Assembly (NCBI GenBank): GCA_949297765.1
Contig: CASFTV010000022.1
Span: forward strand, 1 to 64,000
Source: an uncultured bacterium
GTDB lineage: Bacteria; Verrucomicrobiota; Lentisphaeria; Victivallales; UBA1829
Reading direction: 5' to 3'
DNA: 64,000 nucleotides
Shown: piece after piece, positions 25,743 to 36,331 of the stretch
Layout: the number at the start of each line of letters is the position of its first letter
Numbering within the stretch: position 1 is the first letter of the stretch
Made by a program: the position numbers and the translations under genes
The notes under the pieces: model-generated
The model's database searches: none
What the model was told of the DNA's origin: nothing
Seen by the model: only the letters and a program-made list of their open reading frames with translations

Positions 25743-27890
25743 TCAGACTCTTTTCTTCAGATGGAGAATCTTGCAGTCAAAATCTCCGGTCAGCTCCGCG
25801 CGGAGTCCGACGGAGGCAAGGGCCGCGCCTGAAAGTGCGGGATACTCCCGGATGGCGGCGTTCCAGCAGTCTTCGATCTCGTTGCCGTGGCAGACGATGT
25901 CGTAGACGGCGTCGTGGTCCAGTCCGGGAAGGCGGAACGGAGGGAGCTTGTCGGCAAACTGGATCGACATGCCGAGAACAAAGACCGCCGCTTCCGTCTT
26001 GTCCTGCGAAACATAGGCGTAGACCGCATACGGATGAGTGTAGGCGCTGACCAGACGGTACAGATCACCCCGATGGATCACCGGACGCAGTTTCTTGTAG
26101 AGTTCCACATACGAACGGATTTCCGCAATTTCCTGTTCCGGACAGAGCAGGAGATTTTTTCCGCAGGCGAGGGATCCGAGCATTCCGCAGAAGGCCTGGA
26201 ATTTCAGCGGTGTTTTCCGGTTGTTGATGTGCGCCATCGTGTCGCTGATGTGGCAGGCGCCTCCGGCCATCCGGGGATGGTTGAGGGCGGAGAAGCCTTC
26301 GTGGAGCTTGAGGATGTCGAGAGGATCCTGATTGTCGCTTCGGTTGACTCTGCCGAAGGCGCGGGTCATCTGCAGACTGATGCGTGCGCCGCCCGAAGCG
26401 CAGTTCTCCATCAGAAGCGAGGGGAAGGTCCGGGAGACCGTCTGGAAAATCCAGTCGAGATTCCGGGCGTAGTCGATCCAGAGCCGTTCCGCTCCGCCGG
26501 GCGAGGAGAAGTAACAGTTCATATCCAGCTTCAGATAGGCGATTCCGGTTGTCCGGATCAGATCGCAGATCGTGGTACAGAGGTATTCCGCAACCTCGCG
26601 CTTCGCCAGATTGAGCATGACGCTGACCCGCGGACGGGGGCCGACATCGTTCCGTGTTTTCCGGAGCGGTTCGCAGCCGGGATAGACCATCGTCCAGTCC
26701 GGATGAGCTCGGTAGAGGTCGCTGTCGATTTCGAAGGATTCCGGTTCGATCCAGAGTCCGAACTTCATTCCGAGTCCGGCGACGCGGTCGATGACGGGGC
26801 GCAGTCCGTTCGGGAATTTTTTTCTGTCCGGGGTCCAGTCGCCGAGGGCGCTCTGCCAGCCGTCGTCGATGACAAACAGTTCGCATCCGAGTTCCGCCGC
26901 CCGTTCCGCGGTCCGGATGACGTTCTCCTCGTTGACATGGGTCTGAAGACTTCCCCAGGTGTTGCAGATCATCGGAATTTCCCGATTTGCGATGCCTCGC
27001 GGAAGGAGGGCCTCGTCCTGCCAGCGATGGAGGGTCCGGCTCATTCCGCTGAATCCTTCCGTGGAATATCCGGCGGCGAAGGAGGGGGTCGGGAAGCATT
27101 CGCCCGGATGCAGGAAGACCGCGCTGTCGAAGTCGTTGATGCCGCCGTGGATGCAGGTGCAGTCGTACCAGTTCTGCTCCACGGTGATTTTCCAGTTGCC
27201 GGACCAGAGTACGGTGGCAAAGTAGACCTCTCCGGAGGTTTCCGTTGCGCCGCCTTCGTCCAGGGCGACGAGCGGAACATGGAACGGCCCCGAAAGCCCC
27301 GTCCGGCTTTCAATCGTGAATTTTCCCTGCGCCGCCGCCTGACGGACCGGAATGGATTCCTTTCCCCAGTGGCCGCCGAAATGGGTGATCCGCCACTGTT
27401 CCGCCGCGTTCGGCAGAAAGTAGACAGCGGAGGCGAAGCGTTCCAATGTGATGTCGCACTCTCCGTCGTTGATGATTTCGCAGGAGCGTTCCAGCACCCG
27501 TTCGTGGAGACGGTAGATCAGGTTCAATCGCACCGGATGGCGCTTTTCCCGGAAATTCAGGACCAGCGTGTTCTCCCTGGTGTCGAATCCCGTATACAGG
27601 AAGATGGATTCCCGGATGCCGTCGGGATAGGAGATCTTCAGTGCGGATTCATCATGAAAGTCGCCGCCGAACACGGGAAGCTCCCGGTACAGCATTGCGG
27701 CGCGTGCCGGGGAGTAGTGACGGTGGCACTGACGCTCCCGGGGGGAGGGAGGATCCTCAATCCGGGAAAGCGGCGCGCCCCAGTAAAGATTCCACGGCGT
27801 GCCGGAATCGGCGATTTCAATGGCGTAACTCATGGCGCGGTTGGTCAGAAGAAAGCGGTTTCCTTCGTGCAGAATGGAGATGTCGTTCAT
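25743..27890 (-). CDS. GH36 alpha-galactosidase
   Basis: GH36 retaining alpha-galactosidases release terminal alpha-linked galactose. The 715-residue protein has an N-terminal beta-sandwich (to about residue 290), a TIM barrel and a C-terminal beta domain. The barrel motif FVIDDGW lies at residue 339. The nucleophile is D456 in LKLDMN, and the acid/base is D519 in RSDNQD. ENCASGGAR at 495-503 is another family landmark. No signal peptide is present, so it works in the cytoplasm on imported oligosaccharides. It is the last gene of a six-gene hydrolase operon, 17 bp after a secreted binding protein gene. GH36 also includes alpha-N-acetylgalactosaminidases, so specificity remains open. Confidence 0.94.
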   Translation of the reverse strand: MNDISILHEGNRFLLTNRAMSYAIEIADSGTPWNLYWGAPLSRIEDPPSPRERQCHRHYSPARAAMLYRELPVFGGDFHDESALKISYPDGIRESIFLYTGFDTRENTLVLNFREKRHPVRLNLIYRLHERVLERSCEIINDGECDITLERFASAVYFLPNAAEQWRITHFGGHWGKESIPVRQAAAQGKFTIESRTGLSGPFHVPLVALDEGGATETSGEVYFATVLWSGNWKITVEQNWYDCTCIHGGINDFDSAVFLHPGECFPTPSFAAGYSTEGFSGMSRTLHRWQDEALLPRGIANREIPMICNTWGSLQTHVNEENVIRTAERAAELGCELFVIDDGWQSALGDWTPDRKKFPNGLRPVIDRVAGLGMKFGLWIEPESFEIDSDLYRAHPDWTMVYPGCEPLRKTRNDVGPRPRVSVMLNLAKREVAEYLCTTICDLIRTTGIAYLKLDMNCYFSSPGGAERLWIDYARNLDWIFQTVSRTFPSLLMENCASGGARISLQMTRAFGRVNRSDNQDPLDILKLHEGFSALNHPRMAGGACHISDTMAHINNRKTPLKFQAFCGMLGSLACGKNLLLCPEQEIAEIRSYVELYKKLRPVIHRGDLYRLVSAYTHPYAVYAYVSQDKTEAAVFVLGMSIQFADKLPPFRLPGLDHDAVYDIVCHGNEIEDCWNAAIREYPALSGAALASVGLRAELTGDFDCKILHLKKRV

Positions 27891-27907
27891 TGAAACATAC
27901 CTCGTTT

Positions 27908-28825
27908 TTATTTGATTTCCTCAAAAGAGAATTCGTCCAGCAGAACATTGGCGGGAAGGGCGTTTTTTTCGGCGGCGAACGTCAGGGCGCCGATCCGCTC
28001 ATCCAGATCGGGATAGCGTTTGCTGTCGGCGGGAATTCCGATCGTCAGTTCATAGCGTTTCCATTCCGTTCCGATCCGGAGAAGAGAGCCCGTGTGAAAA
28101 TGGTCTCCCCGGTGGCCGGCGGGCGACCAGAGACTGAACGCGGTGCGCAGTCCGGTCGCGTTCTCTCCTTTCGCCCAGAAGATGAGACGGTATTTCCTGC
28201 CCGGAGTTACCGGAAGCGCTCCGGAAATCAGGGTATTCCCGGGCTTGCTGCTGAAAACGAGACTCCGTTCTCCACACAGGAATTCTCCGCTGTTCGCGAG
28301 ACGGGGCGCTTCGCCTCCCTTCAGATGAACACGCCAGAACAGCGGAGTTTCATTGCCGGATTCAAAATTCCCGTCCGGGATCAGATTCCCCGCATCCCGG
28401 GGAGCGGCGAAACGGTCCACGATGATTTTGCGGATCCGGATGGTTCCGGCTCCGCCGTTCGGATCCGGATTCCAGCGGAGTGCGGCGGAATCCGCCGCGC
28501 CGGTGAAGAGCCAGAAGGTCTGTGCCTCCCAGTTCCGGGTCGGACGGAGGCGGAGGTGAATCCGTTTTCCGTCGCTCCGGTCGAAGACCATGAAGCAGGT
28601 GGGAGTTCCGGAATCGGAACGGCTTTCCAGACGGATTCGCAGAAAATGTCCCGGTTCGGTGTTCAGGGGAAGTTTCAGTGCGGGCCGGGCGCTGCCGGTG
28701 TAATGGATGGTGTACTCTCCGTTTCCGTCCGACACCCACGGCTTTTCGGGAAGGAGCGTGTTTTCGGCGCTCTCGACCGAAAGGAGCACTCCGGCGGAGA
28801 AAAGAAAGAGCGGGAGATGTTTCAT
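27908..28825 (-). CDS. Secreted carbohydrate-binding-like protein
   Basis: The 305-residue protein starts with a signal peptide (MKHLPLFLFSAGVLLSVESA). It then shows two jelly-roll segments in the style of CBM4/9/22-like modules. The second is clear: LIPDGNFESGNETPLFWRV, YRLIFWAKGEN and VLLDEFSFEE at the very end. No catalytic domain is seen. It may bind glycan at the cell surface or assist the neighbouring 1001-residue hydrolase, whose gene ends 4 bp upstream. GGAAGGA precedes the start. Confidence 0.78.
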   Translation of the reverse strand: MKHLPLFLFSAGVLLSVESAENTLLPEKPWVSDGNGEYTIHYTGSARPALKLPLNTEPGHFLRIRLESRSDSGTPTCFMVFDRSDGKRIHLRLRPTRNWEAQTFWLFTGAADSAALRWNPDPNGGAGTIRIRKIIVDRFAAPRDAGNLIPDGNFESGNETPLFWRVHLKGGEAPRLANSGEFLCGERSLVFSSKPGNTLISGALPVTPGRKYRLIFWAKGENATGLRTAFSLWSPAGHRGDHFHTGSLLRIGTEWKRYELTIGIPADSKRYPDLDERIGALTFAAEKNALPANVLLDEFSFEEIK

Positions 28826-28829
28826 CTTT

Positions 28830-31800
28830 TTAATTCCTTCCGTTGAAAAAGAGCAGATGAAAACTGGTCCGGTCCCGATGGAGTTCCGCTTCTCCGGCCG
28901 AAATCAGCGAGCGGTGGGCGTTTGCACCGGGGGCGGCGTCGTTGAGTTTCAGGGCGAAGCCGATGACGGGGGCGTCGCAGGGAATCCGGAGCGAGACTGT
29001 GTAGCCGGTCTGTGTGGTCCGGTATTCCGTCCGGACGGAGCGCGGAGAATCGCTCCAGACAACGGTCCTGTCGCGTTTCAGGCGCGGAAGGAGAAAGATC
29101 CGGAACGTGTCGGCCGTATACTGGCGGGGATGGTCCGGATCGAGTCTCAGAGGATCGAAGTCAAAGAAAAGTTCGACGCAGTCCTGCTGCCAGGGACGGC
29201 GTCCGGCAGGATCGGCTCCGGAGGAGGTCGCGTCGTCCACGGAGAGATCGAAAATCAGTTCCTTTCCCTCTTTCCGGATGCTCCATGTTCCGCAGAAATC
29301 GCCCGGAGTTCCCATGACCGTGCGCTCGCCGGGAGTCACCGTTCCGTTCCGGATCTCTTCCATGGGGAAGGAGGAAATCCCCACGCCGGTCGAGAGCAGA
29401 ATCCGGGGGCGGCCGCTGACGTTCCCCGACGGGCTGACCGGGATCGCCACGGAATGGACGGTTCGGGGCGGAATGGTGAAAGGGACCATCTCCGTGGCAA
29501 CGGTTCCGTCTCCCCGGAATCCGGCAAAACCGGAGACGGAAGCGGTGCTCTGATTGAACAGTGTTGCATGAATCTTTCCGCCGGCGGCGCGGACCAGTCC
29601 GGACGGAACAACCGGATGGCGGATCCGGAGCGGAAGATGCGCCAGACGTTTGAAAAACTCTTCTCCTTTCCATTTTCCCTCCCGCAGAAAGAACGGCACC
29701 GGAGTGACGGGCAAAACCCCGGGACGGAGCGGATTGCCGAAAAGATCGAACACTTTGAATCCGGAAAGATCGACAGAAATTCCGTCGCGCTTTTCAAAAT
29801 TCCAGAGAGCCGCCACGGGTTCTCCCTTTTTCCGGAATGCGTAGACCGCAACACCGCCGGGGAATTTGTGTTTCCCCGCCGGTTCCGCCGATTCAAAAAA
29901 ACGCGCCAGAGCATTGAATACCACAAAATTCGGCCCCGGAATCCACTCCATGAAACTGCCGAATCCGTGATGCGGGATCAGACGCAGTTTCCAGATGCGG
30001 TCCTGCTGCAGAAAGATCGACTGGCGGACGCCTTCTCCCAGGTCGGTCAGAAAACGGGCGGCAATGTGGTGCGGCTGTGCCATGCTTTGAAAGGCGCCGT
30101 CCTTGATCGGCGTGTCAAAGGTGTAATAGAGTTCGGTGTTCCAGAGAGGAAGATCCTTGTATCCGGCTTCGGCAAGAAGCTGACGGAATTCTGCGATCAG
30201 CCTGTCGGCGGGAGCCGCCGAGCCGAGTTCCCGGCTCGTGTAGGGATGAAACGAGGCTCCATCCATGCTCCGTCCGCCTCCGCCGGCCAGAACCTCCCGG
30301 ACGAACTGACCGGTTTTCACGCCGAAGTCCTCTGTCACGGAAAAGCCGATGACTTCGGCCGCGGGGTCGGCCGCCTTGATCTCCTCATATGCCGTCTGCA
30401 GAAACGGCAGATAGCTTTCTGCGCTCATGCAGCCGTTGGGTTCGTTGAAGATTTCGTAGCAGCGGATCCGGCCTTTTGCGCGTTCCGCGATCTTCCGGAC
30501 GTAGGTCCGCCAGTATTCCAGGGGCGGAAGAAAGACCCAGCCTCGGATTCCGTTCCAGTTGTATGCGGCATAGCGGACCTCGGTGCAGAGAGGATCCAGC
30601 CAGTCCGGCCATTTTTTCGTCCACCAATGGAGCTGATGCGGACGCGCCCGCAGAAAGTTGATGCGGCCGAGACAGGCAAAGGGTTCGATCCGGTATTTTC
30701 TCATCAGATCAAGTCCGAAATCCAGATGGCGGAAATCCCATTTCCCCTGTTCTTTTTCAAGAATGCACCAGGCGGTGGATTCATAGCCTCCGTCATGTTC
30801 CCGGAGGATCCGGCATCCCATTTTCGCGAGGAGTTCGAGTCTGCGCTCCAGCGGCGCGTTGCAGACGAGGTAGCCGGGTGCCTTGTATTTCGGAAATCCG
30901 GAAAACTCCAGTCCTCCGTTGAGTCCGACGCAGAAATCCCGGCGGGGATCCAGCGGACCGGCAGTGTATTTTCCGATGACCGCCACGCTGCCCGGAAGCA
31001 CCGAATCGTCCGGGACTCCCTCCGCCGCTGCCCGGAGCGTGTAGCAACCGAATCGGAGAGAGAGGGTTTCCGTGAATTCCCGGACCTCTCCGCGCTGCAG
31101 ACGGACCGGGATCTTTTTCCGGAAAACAACGGCGTTCGTAAAATCGTCCAGAACGGAAAGTTCAACATCCTTTGAAAACTCTTCCGCCGAGAAGTTCCCG
31201 ATCCGGAGCGATACGGGGATCCTGGCCTTCCGTTCCGCAACCGCGGTGAAATCCGGAGTCGAAACGGCGATCTCCACCCCGGAGGAGCTTTCCTCCCCCT
31301 GTTCAAAAAGTTCAAACGAATCGAATTCAAAATCAGCGGGCGGATTGTTTTTCTCGTCCATTCCGGTCAGAAAGAGGTGAGCGTATCCGTTCAGTTTCCT
31401 TCCGCTCTGAAAGTGGTATTCATACGCTGTCCACTCCTTCTTCAGGAGAAAGGAGGTGTTCACGCCGCTCCACTCCAGCTTTCCGTTGATCAGCATAACG
31501 CGGGAGATGTTGACCGCGAGACGCCGGCCGGGAACCGTACACCGCGCCTTGAAGCGGAGCGTGTAGCTTTTCTCCGGCTCCAGAGAGAATTCCTTGAAGT
31601 AGAGTTCAAAGCGCTGACCGTAGGGGTTGCGGAGTCGCAGATAACGCTCCCCCGGTTTCCCCGCCGTTTCAAGAGGATGAAACCGCAGTTCGGCATTGGT
31701 GTCCGGCCGCAGAAGGGTTTTCACCGCGCAGCCGGCGCTCCCGAGTTCAAACGATCCGTTGAAAATTCGGTTGCCCGCCGGAAGAAGCACAGGCAGCAGC

Positions 31801-31835
31801 AGAAGAAGCGGAAGAAGGAAGGAATAGGGGTTCAT
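28830..31835 (-). CDS. Secreted multidomain glycoside hydrolase, clan GH-A (GH39/GH5-like)
   Basis: The 1001-residue protein has a signal peptide (first 20 residues) and an N-terminal binding module of the CBM4/9 style (to about 175). A linker beta domain follows, and then a TIM barrel from about residue 300 to 640. Catalytic residues are E465 in YEIFNEPNG (acid/base) and E568 in LWNTELYYTF (nucleophile), typical of GH39-like and other clan-A enzymes. The C-terminal 200 residues look like a CBM9-type domain (CVELFFDFDP, FRIFLLPRL). It is preceded 5 bp upstream by a pseudopilin gene. The substrate is not known; the surrounding GH36 suggests a galactose-containing glycan. Confidence 0.87.
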   Translation of the reverse strand: MNPYSFLLPLLLLLPVLLPAGNRIFNGSFELGSAGCAVKTLLRPDTNAELRFHPLETAGKPGERYLRLRNPYGQRFELYFKEFSLEPEKSYTLRFKARCTVPGRRLAVNISRVMLINGKLEWSGVNTSFLLKKEWTAYEYHFQSGRKLNGYAHLFLTGMDEKNNPPADFEFDSFELFEQGEESSSGVEIAVSTPDFTAVAERKARIPVSLRIGNFSAEEFSKDVELSVLDDFTNAVVFRKKIPVRLQRGEVREFTETLSLRFGCYTLRAAAEGVPDDSVLPGSVAVIGKYTAGPLDPRRDFCVGLNGGLEFSGFPKYKAPGYLVCNAPLERRLELLAKMGCRILREHDGGYESTAWCILEKEQGKWDFRHLDFGLDLMRKYRIEPFACLGRINFLRARPHQLHWWTKKWPDWLDPLCTEVRYAAYNWNGIRGWVFLPPLEYWRTYVRKIAERAKGRIRCYEIFNEPNGCMSAESYLPFLQTAYEEIKAADPAAEVIGFSVTEDFGVKTGQFVREVLAGGGGRSMDGASFHPYTSRELGSAAPADRLIAEFRQLLAEAGYKDLPLWNTELYYTFDTPIKDGAFQSMAQPHHIAARFLTDLGEGVRQSIFLQQDRIWKLRLIPHHGFGSFMEWIPGPNFVVFNALARFFESAEPAGKHKFPGGVAVYAFRKKGEPVAALWNFEKRDGISVDLSGFKVFDLFGNPLRPGVLPVTPVPFFLREGKWKGEEFFKRLAHLPLRIRHPVVPSGLVRAAGGKIHATLFNQSTASVSGFAGFRGDGTVATEMVPFTIPPRTVHSVAIPVSPSGNVSGRPRILLSTGVGISSFPMEEIRNGTVTPGERTVMGTPGDFCGTWSIRKEGKELIFDLSVDDATSSGADPAGRRPWQQDCVELFFDFDPLRLDPDHPRQYTADTFRIFLLPRLKRDRTVVWSDSPRSVRTEYRTTQTGYTVSLRIPCDAPVIGFALKLNDAAPGANAHRSLISAGEAELHRDRTSFHLLFFNGRN

Positions 31836-31840
31836 CTGAT

Positions 31841-32644
31841 TTAAAATCCGATCCAGTTGTAGGTGTAGTCGCCGCTTGCGTTGTACGGCATTTTGGCATT
31901 GACAGAACGGGAGGCGACATGGCCGTCTCCATACAGGTAATTCGATTTCCGGTTGTGCGGCGCGCTGTTCTTGATCAGAATTTCCTTCTTGGCGGCATCG
32001 GTGTAGTAGGTGTAGGGAAGAGCGGGATTCGTTGTGCCGCTTTCAATGACGCCGCGGATGGATCCGAAAGCATTTTCCTCCGGTTTCCCCGTGGTCATGA
32101 TGGCCACGCGGCTGGTCAGCCAGTCGCTCCGGTTGGCGTGCCAGTAGGGCGGGGTATTTTGGGTATAGCGTGCGTAGTAGGCGCGTCCTTTTACAAAATA
32201 CGAGTAGGTCGCCCACCAGATCGCCTGCTCCTTGGTGAACAGATAGTTGTTGCCGTAGGAGCTGTTGTTCGTATTCGGAACAACGGGATAGGCGGGACAG
32301 AACCAGACTCCTTTCTGCGTATTCATTGCAATCGCTTTGTTGGAATTCTCCGCGTGCGGACGGTTCAGATAGGTTCCGATCAGGTCTTCCAGATATTGTC
32401 CCAGACCGCTGTCGGCGACGGGCGGGAGTTCTTCCGCGTTGTCGCCCGCATAGAGGATGAGGGTCTGCCCGATCTGCTTGAAATTGGAGGCGCAGGCGGC
32501 CTCCTGCGCACGCTCTCTTGCTTTGTTCAGAGCGGGAAGAAGAAGGGCTGCAAGGATCGCGATCACCGCAATGACAACGAGGAGTTCCACAAGAGTGAAT
32601 TCCGGAGAACGGATTCTTTTTCCGCTTTGTCTGTTCTGATTCAT
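31841..32644 (-). CDS. Type II pseudopilin-like protein with H-x9-DG motif (2 of 3)
   Basis: The leader ends in [13 protein letters not shown], followed by the hydrophobic helix [20 protein letters not shown]. The C-terminal motif [13 protein letters not shown] is a perfect H-x9-DG. The ATG at 32644 has GGGAGGAAG upstream and overlaps the stop of the GH5 gene by 4 bp, so translation is coupled to that hydrolase. The next gene, the 1001-residue hydrolase, begins 5 bp after its stop. The central 150 residues are aromatic- and asparagine-rich and differ from the other two pseudopilins. It probably acts at the cell surface with the secreted hydrolases encoded on both sides. Confidence 0.95.
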   Translation of the reverse strand: MNQNRQSGKRIRSPEFTLVELLVVIAVIAILAALLLPALNKARERAQEAACASNFKQIGQTLILYAGDNAEELPPVADSGLGQYLEDLIGTYLNRPHAENSNKAIAMNTQKGVWFCPAYPVVPNTNNSSYGNNYLFTKEQAIWWATYSYFVKGRAYYARYTQNTPPYWHANRSDWLTSRVAIMTTGKPEENAFGSIRGVIESGTTNPALPYTYYTDAAKKEILIKNSAPHNRKSNYLYGDGHVASRSVNAKMPYNASGDYTYNWIGF

Positions 32645-34233
32645 TCTTCCTCCCTTTCTGTTATTGTCTGTTTTTTTGACCAGTATTTGCGGAGCACCTT
32701 CTGCCGGCCGGTCGGAGCGTTCGCGGGAGAATTCAAATGGAAGGAGTCCGGATATTCGAGGCTCCAGTTGCGCCACTCCCGGTGACAGTGATAGGCCCAG
32801 TCCCAGCCGAACTCCTCAAACAGCGAACAGAGGTCCTCCAGATACTGCGCTCCGCCCGGCGCCCAGCGGATGACGGAAAACTCTCCGCAGTAGATTCGAG
32901 CTCCGTACTTTTCCTGAAAACGCACCACGGGAAGCAGGATCTTTTTCAGCATGGCGCGGTCGTAGGAATCGGAACCGATCTTCCCCGGATAGCTCAGGTA
33001 TTTTCCCGCCCGGATGTCCCGGATGCTCGGCCCGACCCCCTGATGGGTGTAGTTGTGCGGCTGATACATGTGAACTTCATAGAGAATGTTCCTGAACGGA
33101 AGCGGCTTCAGATAGGAAAAGCCGATCGGATTGTCCCAGTCGTTCGCGGAGATGTAGAGCGGGACCTCCGGATCAATCTCCCGGATCGCCTTCGCCGCAA
33201 GATACTGGCAGTAGAGATAGTTGTAGGGAGCGGAGCCGTACTGGGTCGGTTCGTTCATCAGCGTGTAACCGTGGATGGCAGGGGAGTCCTTGAAGCGTTT
33301 CGCGATCGTTTTCCAGATTGCCACATACTCGTCGAGATACTTTTTTTCAAAGAACATGCGGAAGTTATCTTTGCTTCGTCCGCTCTCCTCCTTTGCGTCG
33401 ATGCCGAGCAGGAGCGGTTTCCGGTAGCGCTCGCCCGGAACCTGCGCAAGAACGGGAATGAGCTTCAGTCCGAGTTTTTCGTATTCCGGGAGCATGGTTT
33501 CCAGACGGTCCAGACTCCGTTGCAAGGTCTCCGGCTGATTGATGTCCCAGCGGATCCACCAGCGCATCATGTTGGCGCCCTCCGCCGCGAGATCTGCCGC
33601 ATCCTGCCGTGTGGAGTCGGACCGGATGCCCGCGCCGCGCAGAACCGGCGATTTCGTGACCCGTTCCGTATATTCGCACCGGAAGTTCTCCGGAAGTGAG
33701 AACGGAACGGGATACAGATCGCGTTCCTCGATGCGCAGACCCGAAATCCGGACGACCCCGCGGTTGTTCTGGAGTCCTGCCATCAGAACATTTTTTCCGA
33801 CCGGATCGGGAACCCGGAGCGCGATCTCCTGCCGGCGGTTCCGGAAGGTTCCCCACAGTCCGGCTGAGGAGGTGTAATACCGCGATTCCGCGCCTCCTCT
33901 GTGGAACAGCATCAGCTTGGCGCAGCAGTGGCTCTTTTCCCCTTTCGGAACGCCTTCCGCCGAAATCAGACCGGAAATGACGATGTCTTTCCCCTTGTAC
34001 GGTGTAAGATCAATGACAAGATGGGCGCCGTAGGTTTCGTTCCGGATCGGATCGTCCGGGCCGATGCTGACCTCCAGTGCGGTGTCTCCGTCGGCAAGGG
34101 CGGTCCAGCGGGCATATTGGGTCAGTTTCCATCGGCTGTCCGGAGTTCCTTTCAGAAACGCTTCTCCCGCCGGAAGCGTTCCGGCGAGGAACAGAAGCAG
34201 CAGACTCAGCGTGGTTTTCCAGTTGTTCCGCAT
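32641..34233 (-). CDS. Secreted GH5-like glycoside hydrolase
   Basis: The 530-residue protein has a signal peptide ([25 protein letters not shown]), a beta-sandwich of about 150 residues, and a C-terminal TIM barrel. The barrel shows [12 protein letters not shown], then [10 protein letters not shown] with the acid/base glutamate, and [11 protein letters not shown] with the nucleophile glutamate. The final tryptophan-rich segment ([13 protein letters not shown]) fits the GH5 active-site rim. The ATG at 34233 has AAGGAGA about 11 nt upstream. It is the second gene of the operon, 13 bp after the intracellular hydrolase gene, and its stop overlaps the pseudopilin start. It probably cleaves an internal beta-linkage of the target glycan. 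Confidence 0.88.
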   Translation of the reverse strand: MRNNWKTTLSLLLLFLAGTLPAGEAFLKGTPDSRWKLTQYARWTALADGDTALEVSIGPDDPIRNETYGAHLVIDLTPYKGKDIVISGLISAEGVPKGEKSHCCAKLMLFHRGGAESRYYTSSAGLWGTFRNRRQEIALRVPDPVGKNVLMAGLQNNRGVVRISGLRIEERDLYPVPFSLPENFRCEYTERVTKSPVLRGAGIRSDSTRQDAADLAAEGANMMRWWIRWDINQPETLQRSLDRLETMLPEYEKLGLKLIPVLAQVPGERYRKPLLLGIDAKEESGRSKDNFRMFFEKKYLDEYVAIWKTIAKRFKDSPAIHGYTLMNEPTQYGSAPYNYLYCQYLAAKAIREIDPEVPLYISANDWDNPIGFSYLKPLPFRNILYEVHMYQPHNYTHQGVGPSIRDIRAGKYLSYPGKIGSDSYDRAMLKKILLPVVRFQEKYGARIYCGEFSVIRWAPGGAQYLEDLCSLFEEFGWDWAYHCHREWRNWSLEYPDSFHLNSPANAPTGRQKVLRKYWSKKQTITEREEE

Positions 34234-34246
34234 GACAGATTTCTCC

Positions 34247-36154
34247 TTATTCTGATTTTTTCTCACGGGACAGCGTGAGCAGGATGCCGGAGAAAGGAGC
34301 GATCTCCTGAAGTCCGGATTCGATCTTCCAGCCCGGGTGGATCCGGAATTCCGGATCCACCGGAGTGGGACTGTTGTTCACGGCAACGCACCGGCATCGG
34401 TCTGGATCGGACGGATCGGGATGCTCGGTCAGCGTCAGCAGCGGGTCGTCGATCCGGAGAAGCCGTTTCGAGAGGATCTTCTGCGAAAACGCCCGGTAGA
34501 AATTGCGCCAGGGAGTCTCCGTTTTCAAATGGAAGGCTCCCGGCTTCTCCGCAAGAGAGCATTCCAGCGGAAGTGAGAGAAAATAGATCTCTCCTTTTCC
34601 GAAGCGGGCGCGGGTGAAGACGGGGTTGCCGTTCTCTTCCGTCGCCAGAACCTCGGCGTTGAGCGTGCGCAGAATCAGGCGGAACGGCGATTGGATTTCG
34701 TAAAGGCCGTTCTGGAAGCGGACCCGGGCCGGAGCCGTGCGGGCCTCCCGTCCGCCGGATTCGACTCCGAACACCTCCGTGAACGGCGAAAGCGAGCCGT
34801 CGTCGAGCGAAAGATAGAGCGTCGCGCCGTTTTTCACTTTTTCGAGCAGCGCATGGATCTGGGTCCGGTAGAGCCCGGATGCGCCGCGGAGGCCGGGAAG
34901 AAGATAAAGCTCCGCATCCTGCGGATTTTCCCGGCCGTACTGGAAGCGGATGTCGAATCCGCTCTGCTTTGCGAGCACAAACGCGCTCCAGGCGTTGGAG
35001 AGAATGTGATCGAAATCCTGTTCCATCGGGAGAAGGCAGATTGCGTCGCGCCGGAAAGGAGGAAGTTTCCGGGACGGAAGTCCGTCCAGAAATTCCCGGA
35101 AGCGGCGGAAAACTTCTGCAACCGGTTTTTCCCGCATGTCCGCGGTGAAGAATCCCAGTTCACGCTCCCATGCGCTCCATTCGTAGGGAGGGAAGGGGAG
35201 GTTCGACTGGTCAAACGCGCACCACCAGAGAAAATATTCCGCGCCGTGCGCCCAGGCGTTGAACATCGCATTCCGGATGAATTCCGCCTTCTCCTTTTCG
35301 GCGCAGTACGAGGGGGAGAAGGTGCCGATCTCTTCCACCGCGCCGGGTTTTCGGCTGATGTCGGAGTAGAGAAGCGTTTCCACCGTTGCCTGAAATACAC
35401 TGCGGATGGATGTATGCGTATCCACGCGGGACGGCTTCTTGGAGGGCGAGTGCGGATACGGATGGGCGGTCAGCAGATCGCAGAGTTCCCCCTGCGTCTG
35501 AATTGTCCAGGCCGCGGAATCGCCGGGAAGCCCTTCTCCAGGGGTGAGCGCGTGCATGCCCGATCCGACCGGTCGTTCCGGATCTTCAATCCGGATGGCG
35601 GAGGCGATGGCGTTGGTCCAGTTCCATGCGTCGGCGGGTTCCGTCACAACGCCCATGCAGTTGCTTTCGTTGCCCAGTTCCCAGCAGCGGATTGCCGCGC
35701 ACGTTTTCAGCTCCCGGACAAAACAGCGGACAAATTTCACCTGCCACTGAATGGAATACGCATCGGTCAGCGGATTGAGTTTTTCCAGCGCCGGCGGAAG
35801 AAAGAGGGTTCCGCTCATCCAGCCGGTCACGATCCCGACCACCAGTTCCAGATGGTTCTCTTCCGCGATTTCCGCAAGGGTCCGGAAGCGGCGGATCATG
35901 ATTTCATCGACGCCGGCGCGTCCGCAGGGGGTGTCCGGCAGGTCGAGTCCGTGCATCGCAATGGCCCGCACCCGTCCCCGGAATCCGGCAATCTGTTCGA
36001 TCGGCTGAAAATCCCGCCAGTTCGGAAACACCCGGAGCAGCTCGCATCCGAGCTCCCGGAGACGTTTCAGATCCTTCCGTACAACGTCCTCATCCCAGAG
36101 TTCCCACATCCGGGTCCCCGCATGGGAGGCCCAGTAATTGCATCCGATTTTCAT
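34247..36154 (-). CDS. Intracellular clan GH-A glycoside hydrolase (GH5/GH42-like)
   Basis: The 635-residue protein has no signal peptide and opens with the barrel strand MKIGCNYWASHAGTRMWE. Acid/base is the glutamate of CWELGNESN (near residue 163), and the nucleophile is one of the pair in GAVEEIGTFS. The second half has a Rossmann-like module (residues 370-500) and a short beta C-terminal domain, as in GH42-type and beta-mannosidase-like enzymes. It is the first gene of the six-gene operon, divergent from a LacI regulator at 36332. It likely trims oligosaccharides after import, with the GH36 enzyme. Confidence 0.84.
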   Translation of the reverse strand: MKIGCNYWASHAGTRMWELWDEDVVRKDLKRLRELGCELLRVFPNWRDFQPIEQIAGFRGRVRAIAMHGLDLPDTPCGRAGVDEIMIRRFRTLAEIAEENHLELVVGIVTGWMSGTLFLPPALEKLNPLTDAYSIQWQVKFVRCFVRELKTCAAIRCWELGNESNCMGVVTEPADAWNWTNAIASAIRIEDPERPVGSGMHALTPGEGLPGDSAAWTIQTQGELCDLLTAHPYPHSPSKKPSRVDTHTSIRSVFQATVETLLYSDISRKPGAVEEIGTFSPSYCAEKEKAEFIRNAMFNAWAHGAEYFLWWCAFDQSNLPFPPYEWSAWERELGFFTADMREKPVAEVFRRFREFLDGLPSRKLPPFRRDAICLLPMEQDFDHILSNAWSAFVLAKQSGFDIRFQYGRENPQDAELYLLPGLRGASGLYRTQIHALLEKVKNGATLYLSLDDGSLSPFTEVFGVESGGREARTAPARVRFQNGLYEIQSPFRLILRTLNAEVLATEENGNPVFTRARFGKGEIYFLSLPLECSLAEKPGAFHLKTETPWRNFYRAFSQKILSKRLLRIDDPLLTLTEHPDPSDPDRCRCVAVNNSPTPVDPEFRIHPGWKIESGLQEIAPFSGILLTLSREKKSE

Positions 36155-36241
36155 CTTGAATCTTCCCTTCCGATGGTTTGCTTACGGATAAAATTATACT
36201 GTAAACGGCAGATTCCGTCAATAGGGGAAGAGAAGATTTCA

Positions 36242-36263
36242 ACTTAAAAAATACTTAAAAAAT
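36242..36263. repeat. Tandem 11-bp repeat in the divergent hydrolase/LacI promoter
   Basis: ACTTAAAAAAT occurs twice with no gap (36242-36252 and 36253-36263). It lies between the divergent hydrolase operon and the LacI-family gene, about 70 bp before the latter. It could be part of a promoter UP-like element or a regulator site. Confidence 0.5.
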
Positions 36264-36331
36264 GAGAGCTTCGTTTGCATTTCTGTCCGTGAAATGCTAT
36301 TGATTTCCGGGAGAGGAGGAGGGTTGGAAAG

